Shown here piece after piece: positions 33,803 through 45,525 of a DNA stretch of 64,000 nt. The DNA comes from Symbiodinium natans (Eukaryota; Sar; Dinophyceae; Suessiales; Symbiodiniaceae). Position numbers and translations under genes: made by a program. Location of the stretch: positions 279,501 through 343,500 of the forward strand of contig CAJNDS010000890.1 in NCBI GenBank assembly GCA_905221605.1, written 5' to 3'. Each line of letters starts with the position of its first letter. The first letter of the stretch is position 1. Under the pieces are notes generated by a model. The model searched no databases. It was not told the DNA's origin and saw only the letters and a program-made list of their open reading frames with translations.

Positions 33803-34118
33803 CTCGCAGGGCATTCTTAAGACACATCTTGTGACCCATTGAAAAAACCAACAAATACAGCATAGAAGAACCGTGGCGACATCAACATTCGCAGTATCAA
33901 CCCTAAACCCTAAACCCTAAACCCTAAACCCAATTACAGGTCGAGTTTGGAGTGCGCGGAAGTTATGGGGCTCAGAGCGCCGGGCGGGCGACCTCAGGGA
34001 ACCTGCAAGACCCCTATACCCCCTTATTACCCCGCCTTATACCCTCAACCCGAAACCCTCAACCCTAAACCCTAAACCCTAAACCCCTTAAACCCCCCCC
34101 CTATACCCCGCCTTATAC

Positions 34119-36105
34119 TAGAGGGCTCCCCAAGGCTAGCTCGCATGCCGCCAAGAGGCGCTGGCGTGCTTGCGAGGTCTTCTCCAGCCACCTAGGGTTT
34201 AGGGTTTAGGGTTTAGGGTTTCGGGTTTCGGGTTTCGGGTTTCGGGTTTAGGGTTTCGGGTTTAGGGTTTAGGGTTTAGGGTTTAGGGTTTAAGGTTTAG
34301 GGTTTAGGGCTTAGGGCTTAGGGTTTAGGGTTTAGGGTAGCATATGGCAGAGGTCGTCGGAACTCTGGCAGCACTCGAAAAATCAGGACAGGCTGATCAA
34401 GAGCACGCGCGACGCGGGAGCAGCAGGCGCGGCGAGAACCCTAGAGTTGATCAGGGCAAGCCGCCGCCTGCACCGAGGTGATGGGTAGAGGTGCAGATGC
34501 CATCTAGATGGTCCTGGACCCTAAACCCTAAACCCTAAACCCTAAACCCTAAACCCTAACCCTAAACCCTAAACCCTAAACCCTAAACCCTAAACCGTGC
34601 ACGGGCTTGTGACACCACCAGACCGTGCTTTCGGCAGGGCACCTCGATCAAGCAGAAGGGGAACGTCATGGCCTGGTCCTGCGAAGCGAGAACACATCAA
34701 TTGACTGCGTGGCCAGAACCTACAGTACAAATCTATGTACATGTTACTATAACATAGCTATGGGGGGGGCATGTAATATTAGGGGGTTTTAAGGCTCAAA
34801 AAGCTGACTCTCCTTAGGTTAAAGGAACTGTTCAGGGTCGGTGCCTGAGAGAAAGACGCCAGTAGACCGGAGAATCCGTGTGGCTTGTTGCTGCGCTTCG
34901 TTCCTGATCATGGTTGCAAGACTCTTCGCCTCGAGTTCAGACGGCCGACAGGTAGGTGAGGGCTTGGACAACTACTTAGGTTTCTACGGGAACCTGTCCG
35001 ACCCTAGCAGAAGAGGCGGCAGTGCCCGAAGCATAATACAAGATCATATCAGATCAGATCATGTCATATCATATCATAACATAGGATAGCATGTACCTAT
35101 ATATATATATATGTGTGTGTGTGTTGTATGTATGCATAAACATACATAAATACATACATACATACATACATACATACATACATACATACTTACATACATG
35201 TATAGCGTATATTACACACACACACCTATATATATATATATATATATACACGTCTTTATAAATATTTATACGGTCAGTACTCTAAAATGTTGGTCCCTTT
35301 TGGGGTAAGTACCCTAAATAATTCATGGGGGCCCCAAGAGGGACCCATACTTAAGAAAGATCATCAATACTAGATTACATTATCACTCAGACTCAAGAGT
35401 ATGCAAACATGCCATGCCCCTCAGCCGGAAGTCATGAGGTGCGAGGCCCTAAGGCACAACCCCACAACACGAAATAAGCAACCCCTAAACCTTAAACCCT
35501 AAACCCAAAACCCAAAACAGACCCGGCCTCCTGGACGCCGGTGCCCAAGCTACCGGTGTACTGGATGTCCTCTCGCGAAGGAGAAGCTTTGGGCAGTTTA
35601 GCGCTACCAGGGCTTCAGGCAGTTGAGGGGAAGGAGCTTCAGCGCAGATGAGACAAGAGTGGCTTCAAACTCGCGGCCGCGCGCGCGCGCACCTCGACCC
35701 TGAACCCTGAAGCCCCAAACCAGAAACCTCACGTCTGTAGCCCAGCCTCATAAGGCTGAAGATTGGCTCTTCATTCGGGGGAGGGGGCTTCTGGGTTGCA
35801 GCAGTGGCGCCTGGTCGAAGGCAATCCGGACATTGCCGCCTTGGGGGGGGAGCGTCAACTGCCAGGTTCGTAGGGTTTAGGGTATAGGGTTTAGGGTTTA
35901 GGGTTTGGGGTTTAGGGTTTAGGGTTGAGGGTTTCGGGTTTAGGGTAGCACGGGAAAGGCTCGGCTTTGGTTTTGAAGATTGAGGTTTTAGAGCCTTTAG
36001 GGTTTGGGGTTCAGACCGCTTGAGGCTGAGGGTGAGGGTCCATGAGCTTTTGTTCTCTTCCCCTTTGTCCCGAAGGAACCGGCAAAATCCATGACCCCAA
36101 GCCAG
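34119..36105 (-). CDS. Multi-exon gene segment (manual model)
   Basis: Exons 36017-36105 and 35733-35858 join in phase. The second is open for 41 codons, reads CPDCLRPGATAATQ then EEPIFSLMRLGYR, and has the donor GTGAGG. Exons 34596-34678 and 34119-34191 also join in phase: TFPFCLIEVPCRKHGLVV then, across the junction, ARARWLEKTSQARQRLLA. That junction is convincing because it continues a helical sequence. The intron 34192-34595 contains TTTAGGG and CCCTAAA arrays in opposite orientation. The link between the two halves is not established. No family is recognised. Confidence 0.45.
35102..35255. repeat. TA, TG and CATA microsatellites
   Basis: (TA)n, (TG)n, a perfect (CATA)n run at 35147-35190, then (CA)n and (TA)n. 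Confidence 0.95.
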
Positions 36106-36499
36106 CTTCAGAAACTCGAAGCCCACAAGGGGGCATCACAAGTTTTGCGTGTGGGAAGCCTGTTCCCGGGTGGTGACAGGAATGCTTCAGGGGCTTGCGA
36201 CTGTCGGGGTCGATTGTGTCGGTCTTGCCGGCTGGCCCTTTCTTCCCCCTGGCACTATGAAGCAACCAATGAGGCTTCGTCCCTTGAGGCTTCCACAGCG
36301 GCGCAGGAGGGTTAGGGTTCAGGGCTTGGGGTTGCTATGCTGGGGGTGTTTTCGCGCCCTTAGGTCTTGTTGGCGAAAGGTTGATAGCAGCCTTTTGTGC
36401 GCCCCAAAATCTGCAAAGGCTCAGCGAGGGAGGCGTTCATATATGGGTTTCACAAACTGCCGCGGATGCTTCTTGGTTCGATGACAAGGCTCAGGTCTC

Positions 36500-36935
36500 C
36501 GGGCTTAGGGTTTAGGGTTTAGGGTTTCGGGTTTTGGGGTTTAGGGTTTAGGGTTTAGGGTTTAGGGTTTAGGGTTTAGGGTTTAGGGTTTAGGGTTTAG
36601 GGTTTAGGGTTTAGGGTTTAGGGTTTAGGGTTTAGGGTTTAGGGTTTAGGGTTACCTTCGCTTTCTCGCCTCTCCGGCCCCCACAACCCATCCATGAGCC
36701 GGCTTTCAAGGTAATTGCTGGCCGGGCGCTGCGCAGGAGGTGGCGACTGGCGCCGATGGTGGCCACGGGCTGCGGAGCGTTTAGGGTTTAGGGGGGTTTG
36801 GGGTTTAGGGTTTAGGGTTTGGGGTTTGGGGTTTGGGGTTTAGGGTTTAGGGTTTAGGGTTTAAGGTTTAGGGTTTAGGGTTTAGGGTTTAGGGTTTAGG
36901 GTTTGGGGTTTAGGGTTTAGGGTTTAGGGGTGTAG
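36500..36935 (+). repeat. Two TTTAGGG arrays
   Basis: 36500-36652 is nearly perfect; 36781-36930 contains TTTGGGG variants. Between them 36656-36780 is open on the plus strand and may be an exon or intron core. Confidence 0.93.
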
Positions 36936-37431
36936 GGTTCGAGGCATAGGATGCCGAGGGTCGCATGCAAGGGCAAGTCAGAGAAGGCGCTAAACCTTCT
37001 GAGGAAAGTCGTCGGATAAGTGCGCGTCACTCAGGCACAAATATTGAGGACCCCCAAAGCTGCACAGCCCAACCGTTTCAGAACAGAAGCTGGCAGACCT
37101 TTAAGTGGGATCCTGAACTTAACCCAAACAAAACCCTTGAACCACGAGCCCATCCTGAGTCTGAAGACCCTTGAACCCTTTCAGACCCTGTTTAGCCCTT
37201 TCAAAACCTTTTGAACCCTTTTAAACCCTTTTTAACCCCTGTTAAAGCCCTTTTAAACCCTTTTAACCCCTTTTGAACCCTTTTGAACACTTTGAAACCC
37301 TTGTTAAGCCCTTTAAACCCTCTGCCCGGTCCCAGAGAGATGCGTGATCTGCAGAGCCCAAACCCTCAATATCCTAAACCCTCAACGCCACAACTACTAG
37401 GCCGCCCAGCCCCCAAGGAACTCCTTAAAAA

Positions 37432-37505
37432 GGGGTCGGAATAACCACGAATAATATTCCCTTTCTGACCCCTATATTATTACACTATAATTCCCCCCCA
37501 AGACC
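37432..37505. mobile_element. Element of the GGGGTCGGAATA family
   Basis: Starts GGGGTCGGAATAACCACGAA and ends ACTATAATTCCCCCCCAAGACC. Relatives: 46547-46604, 49171-49312 and 61061-61140, the last two ending with CCCAAAACCC-type sequence. Confidence 0.55.
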
Positions 37506-38923
37506 TCAAAACCCTAAACCCTAAGCCCTAAACCCCTAAACCCTAAACCCTAAACCCTAAACCCTAAACCCCCCCAAAGCACGGCGAGGCCTGGAATCCC
37601 GGCGTCGAGCAGACACCGGCCACCTCCCAGAGCACGAGAGCTGAGCTTCGGGGAATCTAAACTCCCCCTTTTCGTGGGCATTTCGGGTTTCGGGTTTAGG
37701 GTTTGGGGTCTAGGGTTTAAGGTTTAGGGTTTAGGGTTTGGGGTTTGGGGTTTGGGGTTTAGGGTTTTGGGTTTAGGGTTTCGGGTTTAGGGTTTAGGTT
37801 TAGGGTCGGAAACCCGCCTAATTCACAAAGCTCCATACTGCAGTAACCACAAAAGGCCGCGAATATGGAAACTGGAAACCCTAACAACACCCTAAACTCT
37901 AAACCGTAAACCCCAGACCCTAAACCCTAAACCCTCATTAAACCCTAAACCCTGTACCCTAAACCCTATACCCTCTTTAAACCCTAAACCCTGAACCCTA
38001 AACCCTAAACCCTGAATCCTAAACCCTGAACCCTGAACCCTAAACCCAACACCTCTTAAGCCCTCAGTGCGCCTGCTCTGCGAACTTGTCCAAGGTCTCG
38101 CAGCCGCCCTCGCCCAGCGCAGAAATCAGGGCGGGGTCCTCACAGAGCTCTAGGGTTTAGGGTTTAGTAGGGCTTAGGGTTCAGGATTTAGGGTTTAGGG
38201 TCTAGGGTCCAGGGCTTAAGGTTGAGGTTTAGGGTTTAGGGTTCAGGGTTTGAGTCGGGATTCTCATGGACCCCCAACCCCTTAGCAAGGCTTTCGGTGG
38301 GCCCAAACCCCAAAATTTCACCCGTCATAACCATACCTCCCCTACACATAAACTCGCTTACAACTACCCATCCGAGTTAACCCCAAACTCCTCCGACCCC
38401 TACTGCCAAAGCCCTAAACATACCTAAACCCAGCCCTGAAGCCCCTGGAGCCTAAACTCTGTTGCTCTAGGGGCGTGGCGTGGGCTTTTAAAAACACCGA
38501 AACATCTTCCTCCTAAGATCTCGTCAACGGAGCCCTACACCCCCACAGCCCAAGCCCTGAACCCTAAACCCTGAACCATAAACCCCAAACCCTAAACCCT
38601 ACTGTCCTTGGCGCTGAGCTTGGCGCGGAGGCCCTCTGCAGCGGCCTGGACACTGGGGACCATGCCTGGGCTGCTTTTAGGCGGGGGGACTTCGCCAGTT
38701 TAGGGTTTGGGGTTTAGGGTTTAGGGTTTAGGGTTTAGGGTTTAGGGCTGTAGGGTTCAGGGTTCAGGGCTCAGGGTTCAGGGTTTAGGGTTTAGGGTTT
38801 GGGGTTTAGGGTTCAGGGTTCAGGGTTCAGGGGTTAGGGCTTAGGGTTTAAAGCCCTGGCGCATCTCCTTTGCATCAGAAGCCGTGATCCCGAGAAGCCG
38901 CCCTCTTGAAACACCTCACATTC

Positions 38924-39209
38924 TCAAAAGCCGGAACCCCCAAATCCCCGAAAGAACCCCGCAACCCAAAACCCGATCCACCCTCGACCCATGAAGGCCA
39001 TAACCCCCTGGTTCTTAGTAGGGAAATTCGAGGGCCCCATATCTACCCTCTAAGGGATTCAAAAAGGGGGTACCTCATTCCCTCATTCCCTCATTCCCTC
39101 ATTCTCTCATTCCCTACTAAGAGCCAGCCAGATAATCGGAGTCCCAAGGGTCTGGATTCATCCGGCCTCCCCTGCAGTAGGAAAGCTTGGGGGCTGCCTG
39201 GCGCAGTTG
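38924..39209 (-). CDS. Last two exons of a gene split by a MITE-like intron
   Basis: Exon 39129-39209 (27 codons, NPDPWDSDYL at its end) has the donor GCTGGC. Exon 38924-39007 follows the acceptor AAGAACCAG and is open for 27 codons (MAFMGRGWIGFWVAGFF) to TGA; it is strongly hydrophobic and could be a C-terminal membrane helix. Both exons are in phase 0. The intron 39008-39128 is a terminal-inverted-repeat element and nothing else. The plus strand of both segments is also open, so the strand choice rests on the surrounding minus-strand genes. Function unknown. Confidence 0.4.
39008..39128 (-). mobile_element. TIR element coinciding exactly with an intron, family TGGTTCTTAGTAGGGAATGA
   Basis: Plus-strand ends TGGTTCTTAGTAGGGAA and TTCCCTACTAAGAGCCA are inverted repeats; the right arm contains five ATTCCCTC-like units. 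Minus-strand edges are a GC donor and an AAGAACCAG acceptor between two phase-0 exons. Confidence 0.78.
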
Positions 39210-39405
39210 CTTTTAGGGTTTAGGGTTTTAGGGTTTAGGGTTTTAGGGTTTAGGGTTTAGGGTTTAGGGTTTGGGGTTTGGGGTTTGGGGTTTAGGGTTT
39301 AGGGTTTAGGGTTTAGGGTTTAGGGTTTAGGGTTTAGGGTTTAGGGTTTAGGGTTTAGGGTTTAGGGTTTAGGGTTTAGGGTTTAGGGTTTAGGGTTGAG
39401 GGTTT
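39210..39405 (+). repeat. TTTAGGG array
   Basis: Directly abuts the acceptor of the exon 39129-39209, so it is the 3' body of the preceding intron on the minus strand. Confidence 0.95.
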
Positions 39406-40250
39406 GTTTAGGGTCTCCATCATCATCTTTATTGCCGAAACTAGAGCACCCAAAATGGGACCCTACTGTCGGCTCAACACCCTGATTGGTGCCCTAAACC
39501 CTAACCCTAGGCCCTAAACCCTGAACCCGAAACAGCAAATCCCTAAACCCTAAACCCCGGTGGTTTTGAGTTCAGGATCTGGCAGATACACTAAACCCTA
39601 AACCCTAAACCCTAAACCCTAAACCCTAAACCCTAAACCCTAAACCCTAAACCCTACACCCTAAGTAGCTTCCTTGGGAGGGCACCTTGCGGGCTGTGCC
39701 CCAAGATCCAAACCTTGAGAGGTTTTGGGTGTTGGGTTGGGGCTTAGGGATTAGGGTTTAGGGTTTAGGGTTTAGGGTTTAGGGTCTAGGGTTTAGGGTT
39801 TAGGGTTTAGGGAATTAGGGATTAGGGATTAGGGATTCAGGTTTAGGGTTCAGGGCTTAGGGTCCCAGCTTCAAAGCCCCGTGGGTCGGTCAGCTTGAAC
39901 CCTGTGGGTCGGTGAGCCCTCTGCGTCGGGCCTAGCTGCTGCACCGGCGTAAAGGCATGCACGTCCAGTGCGGCACCTCGGAGGATCGTTCGTGGGACCC
40001 CAAACTACCCCGGAATCCCTTCCCCCTGATATTAAGACCCCTTCCCCCCCACCCCCGCCCCTAATATTAAGTGTATGGGGCATCTTGACTGTTAGGGAGT
40101 AGGTGTTGTAAAAAATGAGTGATGGGATGATCCACCTAGGGTTTAGGGCTTAGGGTTTTAAATAAGACCCTCGAACCTCCTCGCCCGGTTGGGGGCCCCG
40201 GCTGCTTCGGTCCAACTCCACCAGGTCGCTACCCTCGCCGTTGCCTTTTC

Positions 40251-40543
<293 letters not shown>

Positions 40544-41526
40544 GATTTTTTGGAGGGAGCGGGGGATATGCCTTTTGGCAATCTGGTTCTTAGGGTCTAG
40601 GGTTGAGGGTTTAGGGTTTAGGGTTTAGGGTTTACGGTTTAGGGTTTAGGGTTTAGGGTTTAGGGTTTAGGGCTTAGGGTCTTCGGTGTAGGGCTGATGG
40701 CTAGAGTCGAAGAGTTTGGAGTATGCTTCAACAGACTGCTCAAAGGATCAGGGGTGTCTTAAGAAGGGGCTTTTGGTATCCCAAATAAGGCTATCCCCGG
40801 TCAGGGCTTAGGAACTTAGGGTTCAGGGCACCTGGTTTGGTTGGAGCGTTCTGCTTACTGCTGGTTGTCCTTGGCTGAAATTAGGGCTTATGGCTTATGT
40901 GTTTCCACGAAACCCCAACCCCCTCACGGAACTCCAGCATTGAAACCCAGTAGGGCCCCCTTGCACCACCTGCCCGAAAGCTGACCCCTAAACCCTAAAA
41001 ACTAAACCCCAAACCTTAAACCCCATAGAGCCTCAACCCTCAAAGCCCTCTCCAAGCCTGTTTGTCGGCAGCGGAAGGCAAAGGAGTCACCTCAGCCCAC
41101 CGGAAGAAGTTGGGCGAAAATAGGGTAACCCTAAACCCTAAACCCTAAACCCTAAACCCTAAACCCTTTGGGATTGCGGAGAAGAAGAAAGGACTGGGCT
41201 GTGAGTCGGGCAGGCGTAGTCTTGAGCTCGGTCTAGTTTGAAGGTACCTACAACACTGTGTACAACAACCTGCGATCTTGGTCGAAGCAAGACCTCACGG
41301 GTTTTTGGTCCGGTCTCTGAGGTTTAGTGCCAGTCCGTGCGCGTCTACATGCTTTACTGTTGCATGCGACCAATTCCCTAAATCAGAATCTAGGGCTCAG
41401 AACACGCTGAGTAGGAGCTAGCTGTTCCCCCAACGCCCTTTTGTTTATCAATGGCCTCGCCACGGAGGGACATGCGTCGTCATGATCCAGCCAAACGAGT
41501 GCGTCCACTACCGAACAATGCGTACC

Positions 41527-41793
41527 TTGCAAGACAACGTGAAGCCACCCGCTCAGCAGCGCCTCGCCCTCGCAAGCAAGCGGTTGGCGGACGGCAGTAC
41601 GAGGCTTCCGACGCGATTGACAACGTGAAGGCAAACATCCGGCACAAGGGAGGACATCGCGCCCGATCAACAGCGCCTTATCTTCGCAGGCCGGGGGCTC
41701 GTGCCGCGCCTACATGGTGGCATGCACATCGTCGCAAAAACGAATGCGTTGCACCTGCCGGTCTTCTTTGAGAGCCTGGCCACTCCAATGTAG
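41527..41793 (+). pseudogene. Degraded polyubiquitin fragment
   Basis: Plus-strand frames contain parts of tandem ubiquitin units. At 41527-41595 LQDNVK is followed by PPAQQRLALASKRLADG, matching ubiquitin NVK..PPDQQRLIFAGKQLEDG with residues deleted between. After a frame change, 41601-41654 reads EASDAIDNVKANI. After a further one-base shift, 41656-41691 reads IAPDQQRLIFAG, and 41698-41742 reads LVPRLHGGMHIVAKT, the junction of one unit (LVLRLRGG) with the next (MQIFVKT). A stop follows at 41791. The two frame changes, deletions and missing core show that this is not functional. It is a rare plus-strand coding relic in a minus-strand neighbourhood, without visible introns. Confidence 0.8.
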
Positions 41794-42542
41794 CTGTGAG
41801 CGGATGTTGGTCTTATAGGCTGGCCACGTTTTCGCCGTTTGCTCCGCCAGCTTAGCATGGAATGACTCATTGCCAGGCTGAGTGAGATTTTGTCGTTGGT
41901 GCAAGTAGCCCGGCTTTTGTATCATCTTAAGGCTCTGCTCTTGGGTCGTGGGCATGAGATGGCTCCTTAACCCCACAAACAGGCTCGTTCCACTTGCAGT
42001 GTGGTTACCGCAGTCTCGTTTTGTGCTTGTGATTATATGCTTGCCTTTCTTCTGTTGTGCCTTGTGCTTGAACGCCTTAAAGAACAGATGGACCAACCAT
42101 CCGGAGTGCAAACTGTTGGCCTGACCACACACAACTAGAATCCAGATGCGCATGAATGTTGCAAAATCGCACACTGAACGCACCGAAAGAAAGAGAATCA
42201 TGGCTCTTTTCGGGGCAGCCTACATGGAAAGGCCCACATGATGACAGGCGCCCAGAAAATGCAGAAGCCTGCGCCCGAAAATCCCGACTCTTCATGAACC
42301 TGAGCCTTAAGAAGGCCCACCATTGTCTGAACCCTAGGGCTCACCGGTTAAAACCGCATTTGCGGTACCGACCACTCCCCAAGCCCAACACACGAACCTA
42401 ACTTTTGGAAACCCCCGTTTAACCTAGCAAAACCTTAAACTCCCTAAGCCCGAAAAGTTCCTGAACCAAGTTCCTCTCCTCAGTGCAGTGTTCTGGAAGG
42501 GAATCTGAGTGCCGCACCTTTTGGGCCGTCCTGCTCAGGCCG

Positions 42543-42640
42543 AGTGTTTAGGGTTCAGGGTTCAGGGTTCAGGGTTCAGGGTTCAGGGTTCAGGGTTCAG
42601 GGTTCAGGGTTTAGGGTTTAGGGTTTAGGGTTAGTATTGA
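42543..42640 (+). repeat. TTCAGGG array
   Basis: Homogeneous TTCAGGG units passing into TTTAGGG. Further TTCAGGG runs are at 44410-44500 and 48640-48690. Confidence 0.95.
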
Positions 42641-42819
42641 GAATGTAAGGTTCAGGGTAGAGGGTTTGGCTTTGTGGGGGAGGGGGGGGGGGGGGGGGTG
42701 TTTAGCACTTTCTGGGTAGCACGTTTTTAGGGGAAGAGAGGAAGATTCCGGAATGGAGGGCGTTCCCTATTTTAACTTACGGATGCTTGTGGAATAAACC
42801 CTAAACCCTAAACCCGTAA

Positions 42820-43420
42820 ATTGAGGGCGCGTGCTTCTAGGGTTCAAGGCCGGAGCAGTCTTTCCGGGTTTCAGGCTCCGGCGCATCTAAGGATGAAGGG
42901 TCGATCGGGCTGGGAGGCATGGGACAGAAAGAGTTTACGGGGATTCTTTGGGGGAGTGAGGAGTTTTGTGGGGAGTTTAGGAGCTTTTTAGGGTTTTAGG
43001 AATTTGTGAGGGTGATTTTCAGGCTCTGAGGGGGCCTAATCTTAAGAGTTAGAGGGGCTTTTTTAGGGACTCCCGGCTCCCTTTAGGGGGCCTTTGCAAG
43101 GAGCTTCTGGTACAGCGGGAAGCCCGCTGATGGAGAGTCGAAGTAGACCTGAGGGTTTAGGGTTTTGGGTTTGGGTTTAGGGTTGACCCTGAAGCTTGAA
43201 CACCCCCACCTCTTGCAAGCTCTGAATGCAAAAACGTGAAAAAACGCAGACCCCTAAACCCTAAAGCCTGAACCCTAAACCCTAAACCCTAAACCCTGGA
43301 CCCTGAACTCTGAACCTGAAACCCTACGACTCTGAGCCAAAAGGCCGTACTCGTCTTCGAGGAGAGGCGGCTCTGCATGATGCCCATGCCCGTGGCCCGG
43401 ATGAGCTTCCTTCGGAGGTT
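42820..43420. other. Unassigned sequence between short arrays
   Basis: G-rich, with scattered TTTAGGG-like words at 43150-43180 and CCCTAAA at 43250-43320. No exon chain was resolved. Confidence 0.4.
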
Positions 43421-43837
43421 TAGGGTTTAGGGTTTAGGGCTTAGGGTTTAGGGTGTAGGGCTTAGGGCTTTAGGGTTTAGGGTTTGGGGTTTGGGGTTTG
43501 GGGTTTGGGGTTTAGGGATATTCGGACTGACCCCAGGGATGTCGGGGCTTGGCCCAAAGCAAAGCAGCTTCCGCGCGTCAATGCCGCAAGGATGCCCTGG
43601 GTTTGGCTTTCAAACCCTGCGAACTCCTGCGGACTAAGACCCGACATGCCAAGGACCCTGAGCCCCATGAAGCCTAAGCCCTAAACCCTAAACCCTAAAC
43701 CCTAAACCCTAGACCCTAACCCCTAAACCCTCCCTCAAGAACTCTGCAAGTCCAAGGTGCTGGAGCTCAAGGGTGAGCCCTTCGCCTCCGGGACCGGGCG
43801 TTTGGCGCTTCTTGGGTCCAAGGGTTCCTAAAACACA

Positions 43838-44525
43838 TTAGGGTTTAGGGTTTAGGGTTTAGGGTTTAGGGTTTAGGGTTTAGGGTTTAGGGTTTAGGGT
43901 TTAGGGTTTAGGGTTTGTTTAGGGTTTAGGGTTCAGGGTGTAGGGTGTAGGGTTAAACCCGTCAACCTCAAACCCTAAAAACCCTGAAACTCCTTTGAAC
44001 CCGCAGAATCTACAACCTCAAACCCCAAAAACCCTTAAACCCCCGAAGCCTCAAGCGCTGAAAACACGAAATGTTGACCCTAAACCCTAAACCCTAAACC
44101 CTGAACCCTAAACCCTAAACCCTGAACCCTAAAACCTAAACCCTAAACCCTAAACCCTAAACCCTAAACCCTAAACCCTAAACCCTAAACCCTAAACCCT
44201 AGCCCTAAACCCTAAACAACCCCTCAGCCCGGCACCTGACATCGACTCGGGGTTCGAGGCAAAGTGTCCCTGCTGGGGCGGGAAGACCAGGTCGAAGTTC
44301 TTCACCAACGTGCCTCGACTTGGGGTTTAGGGTTTAGGGTTCAGGGTTAAGGGTTTAGGGTTTAGGGTTTAGGGTTTAGGGTTTAGGGTTTAGGGTTTAG
44401 GGCTTAGGGTTTAGGGTTCAGGGTTCAGGGTTCAGGCTTCAAGCTTCAGGGTTCAGGGTTCAGGGTTCGGGGTTCAGGGTTCAGGGTTTAGGGTTTAGGG
44501 TTCAGGGTTTAGGGTTTAGGGTTTC
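43838..44525. repeat. Opposed TTTAGGG / CCCTAAA / TTTAGGG arrays
   Basis: TTTAGGG at 43838-43955, CCCTAAA at 44075-44215 and TTTAGGG/TTCAGGG at 44322-44525. The first two face each other and could fold on themselves in a single strand. Confidence 0.93.
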
Positions 44526-45019
44526 GCCAATGGGCCTGTCGTTGGGGTTTCTGAGGGCTTCGACTGTCCAGGGCTTTTCAGGGTTTAGGGTTGTGGGTTA
44601 TGGGTTGCGGGTTTTTCCGGGGCTTCTTTGGGCTTCAGTTCTCGGGCTTCGGGTGCTTGGAGGTTAGTGCCTCCTGCAGCTTGCTGCGAAGGGGCTGAGG
44701 CTTTGTGGGTACTTCGGGTTTTCGGTGATTCGTAGGGTTTAGGGTTTAGGGTTGAGGGTTTAGGGTTTAGGGTTTAAGGTTTGAGGTTTAAGGTTTACGG
44801 TCTAGGGCTAAGGGTTTAGGGTTCAGGGTGCACGTTTGGGGGATGGCTTTGGGGGCCAAGTTGCACAAGGCGCGAATGTGCCCGGCACCGTTGAGCCTGA
44901 GATGCACAATGAGGGTTTAGGGTTTAGGAAGTACCCACCCTAACAACACCCTACAACCCAAATGCCCAAATCCCCAAAACCCCGAAGCTTTCACTGACTT
45001 ATGATCCCGCTTCGGGTCC

Positions 45020-45305
45020 TTACCCTAAACCCTAACCCTAAACCCTAAACCCTAAACCCTAAACCCTAAACCCTAAACCCTAAACCCTAAACCCTAAACC
45101 CTAAACCCTAAACCTTACATGTGGATCGTTGTCTAAATGAGGTAACCAGGACGTTCCTGCAGGTGTGCGCTCACGCCCTCCTGCTTGCACGTGCTCTCCG
45201 TCTCTGGCAGATCGCCCTTAACGCCCAAACCCCAACATGCCCCAAGACCCTAAACCCTAAACCCTAAACCCTAAACCCTAAGCCCTAAACCCTAAACCCT
45301 AAACC
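45020..45305 (-). repeat. CCCTAAA arrays
   Basis: 45020-45113 (nearly perfect) and 45248-45305, separated by 130 bp of unique sequence. Confidence 0.95.
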
Positions 45306-45525
45306 GACTCCCACCCAGGCCCGCACCCCCGGCACAACAAAAGACAATCTCCCCAAGCCACACCAGCGTGGTGGTTCGCTCCTCCCCAGTCGCCGAAGCC
45401 TTCCGAGGCGGCTGCGAAGGCTGGCCTTTCAGCACTTGGGCTTCGGGTTTGGGGTTTAGGGTTTGGGGTTTAGGGTTTAGGGCTTAGGGTTTAGGGTTTG
45501 GGGTTTAGGGTTTAAGGTTTTAGGA

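Noticed and set aside
34345-34482. 45-codon plus-strand ORF with ATG and stop (MAEVVGTLAALEKSGQ)
   Set aside because: It looks coding but lies inside a segment that a convincing in-phase minus-strand junction treats as intron. It may be a chance open frame in GC-rich DNA.
43735-43835. Plus-strand C-terminal exon (SKVLELKGEPFASG to stop)
   Set aside because: The minus strand is equally open with splice sites (GPGGEGLTLELQHLGLA). Left unassigned.
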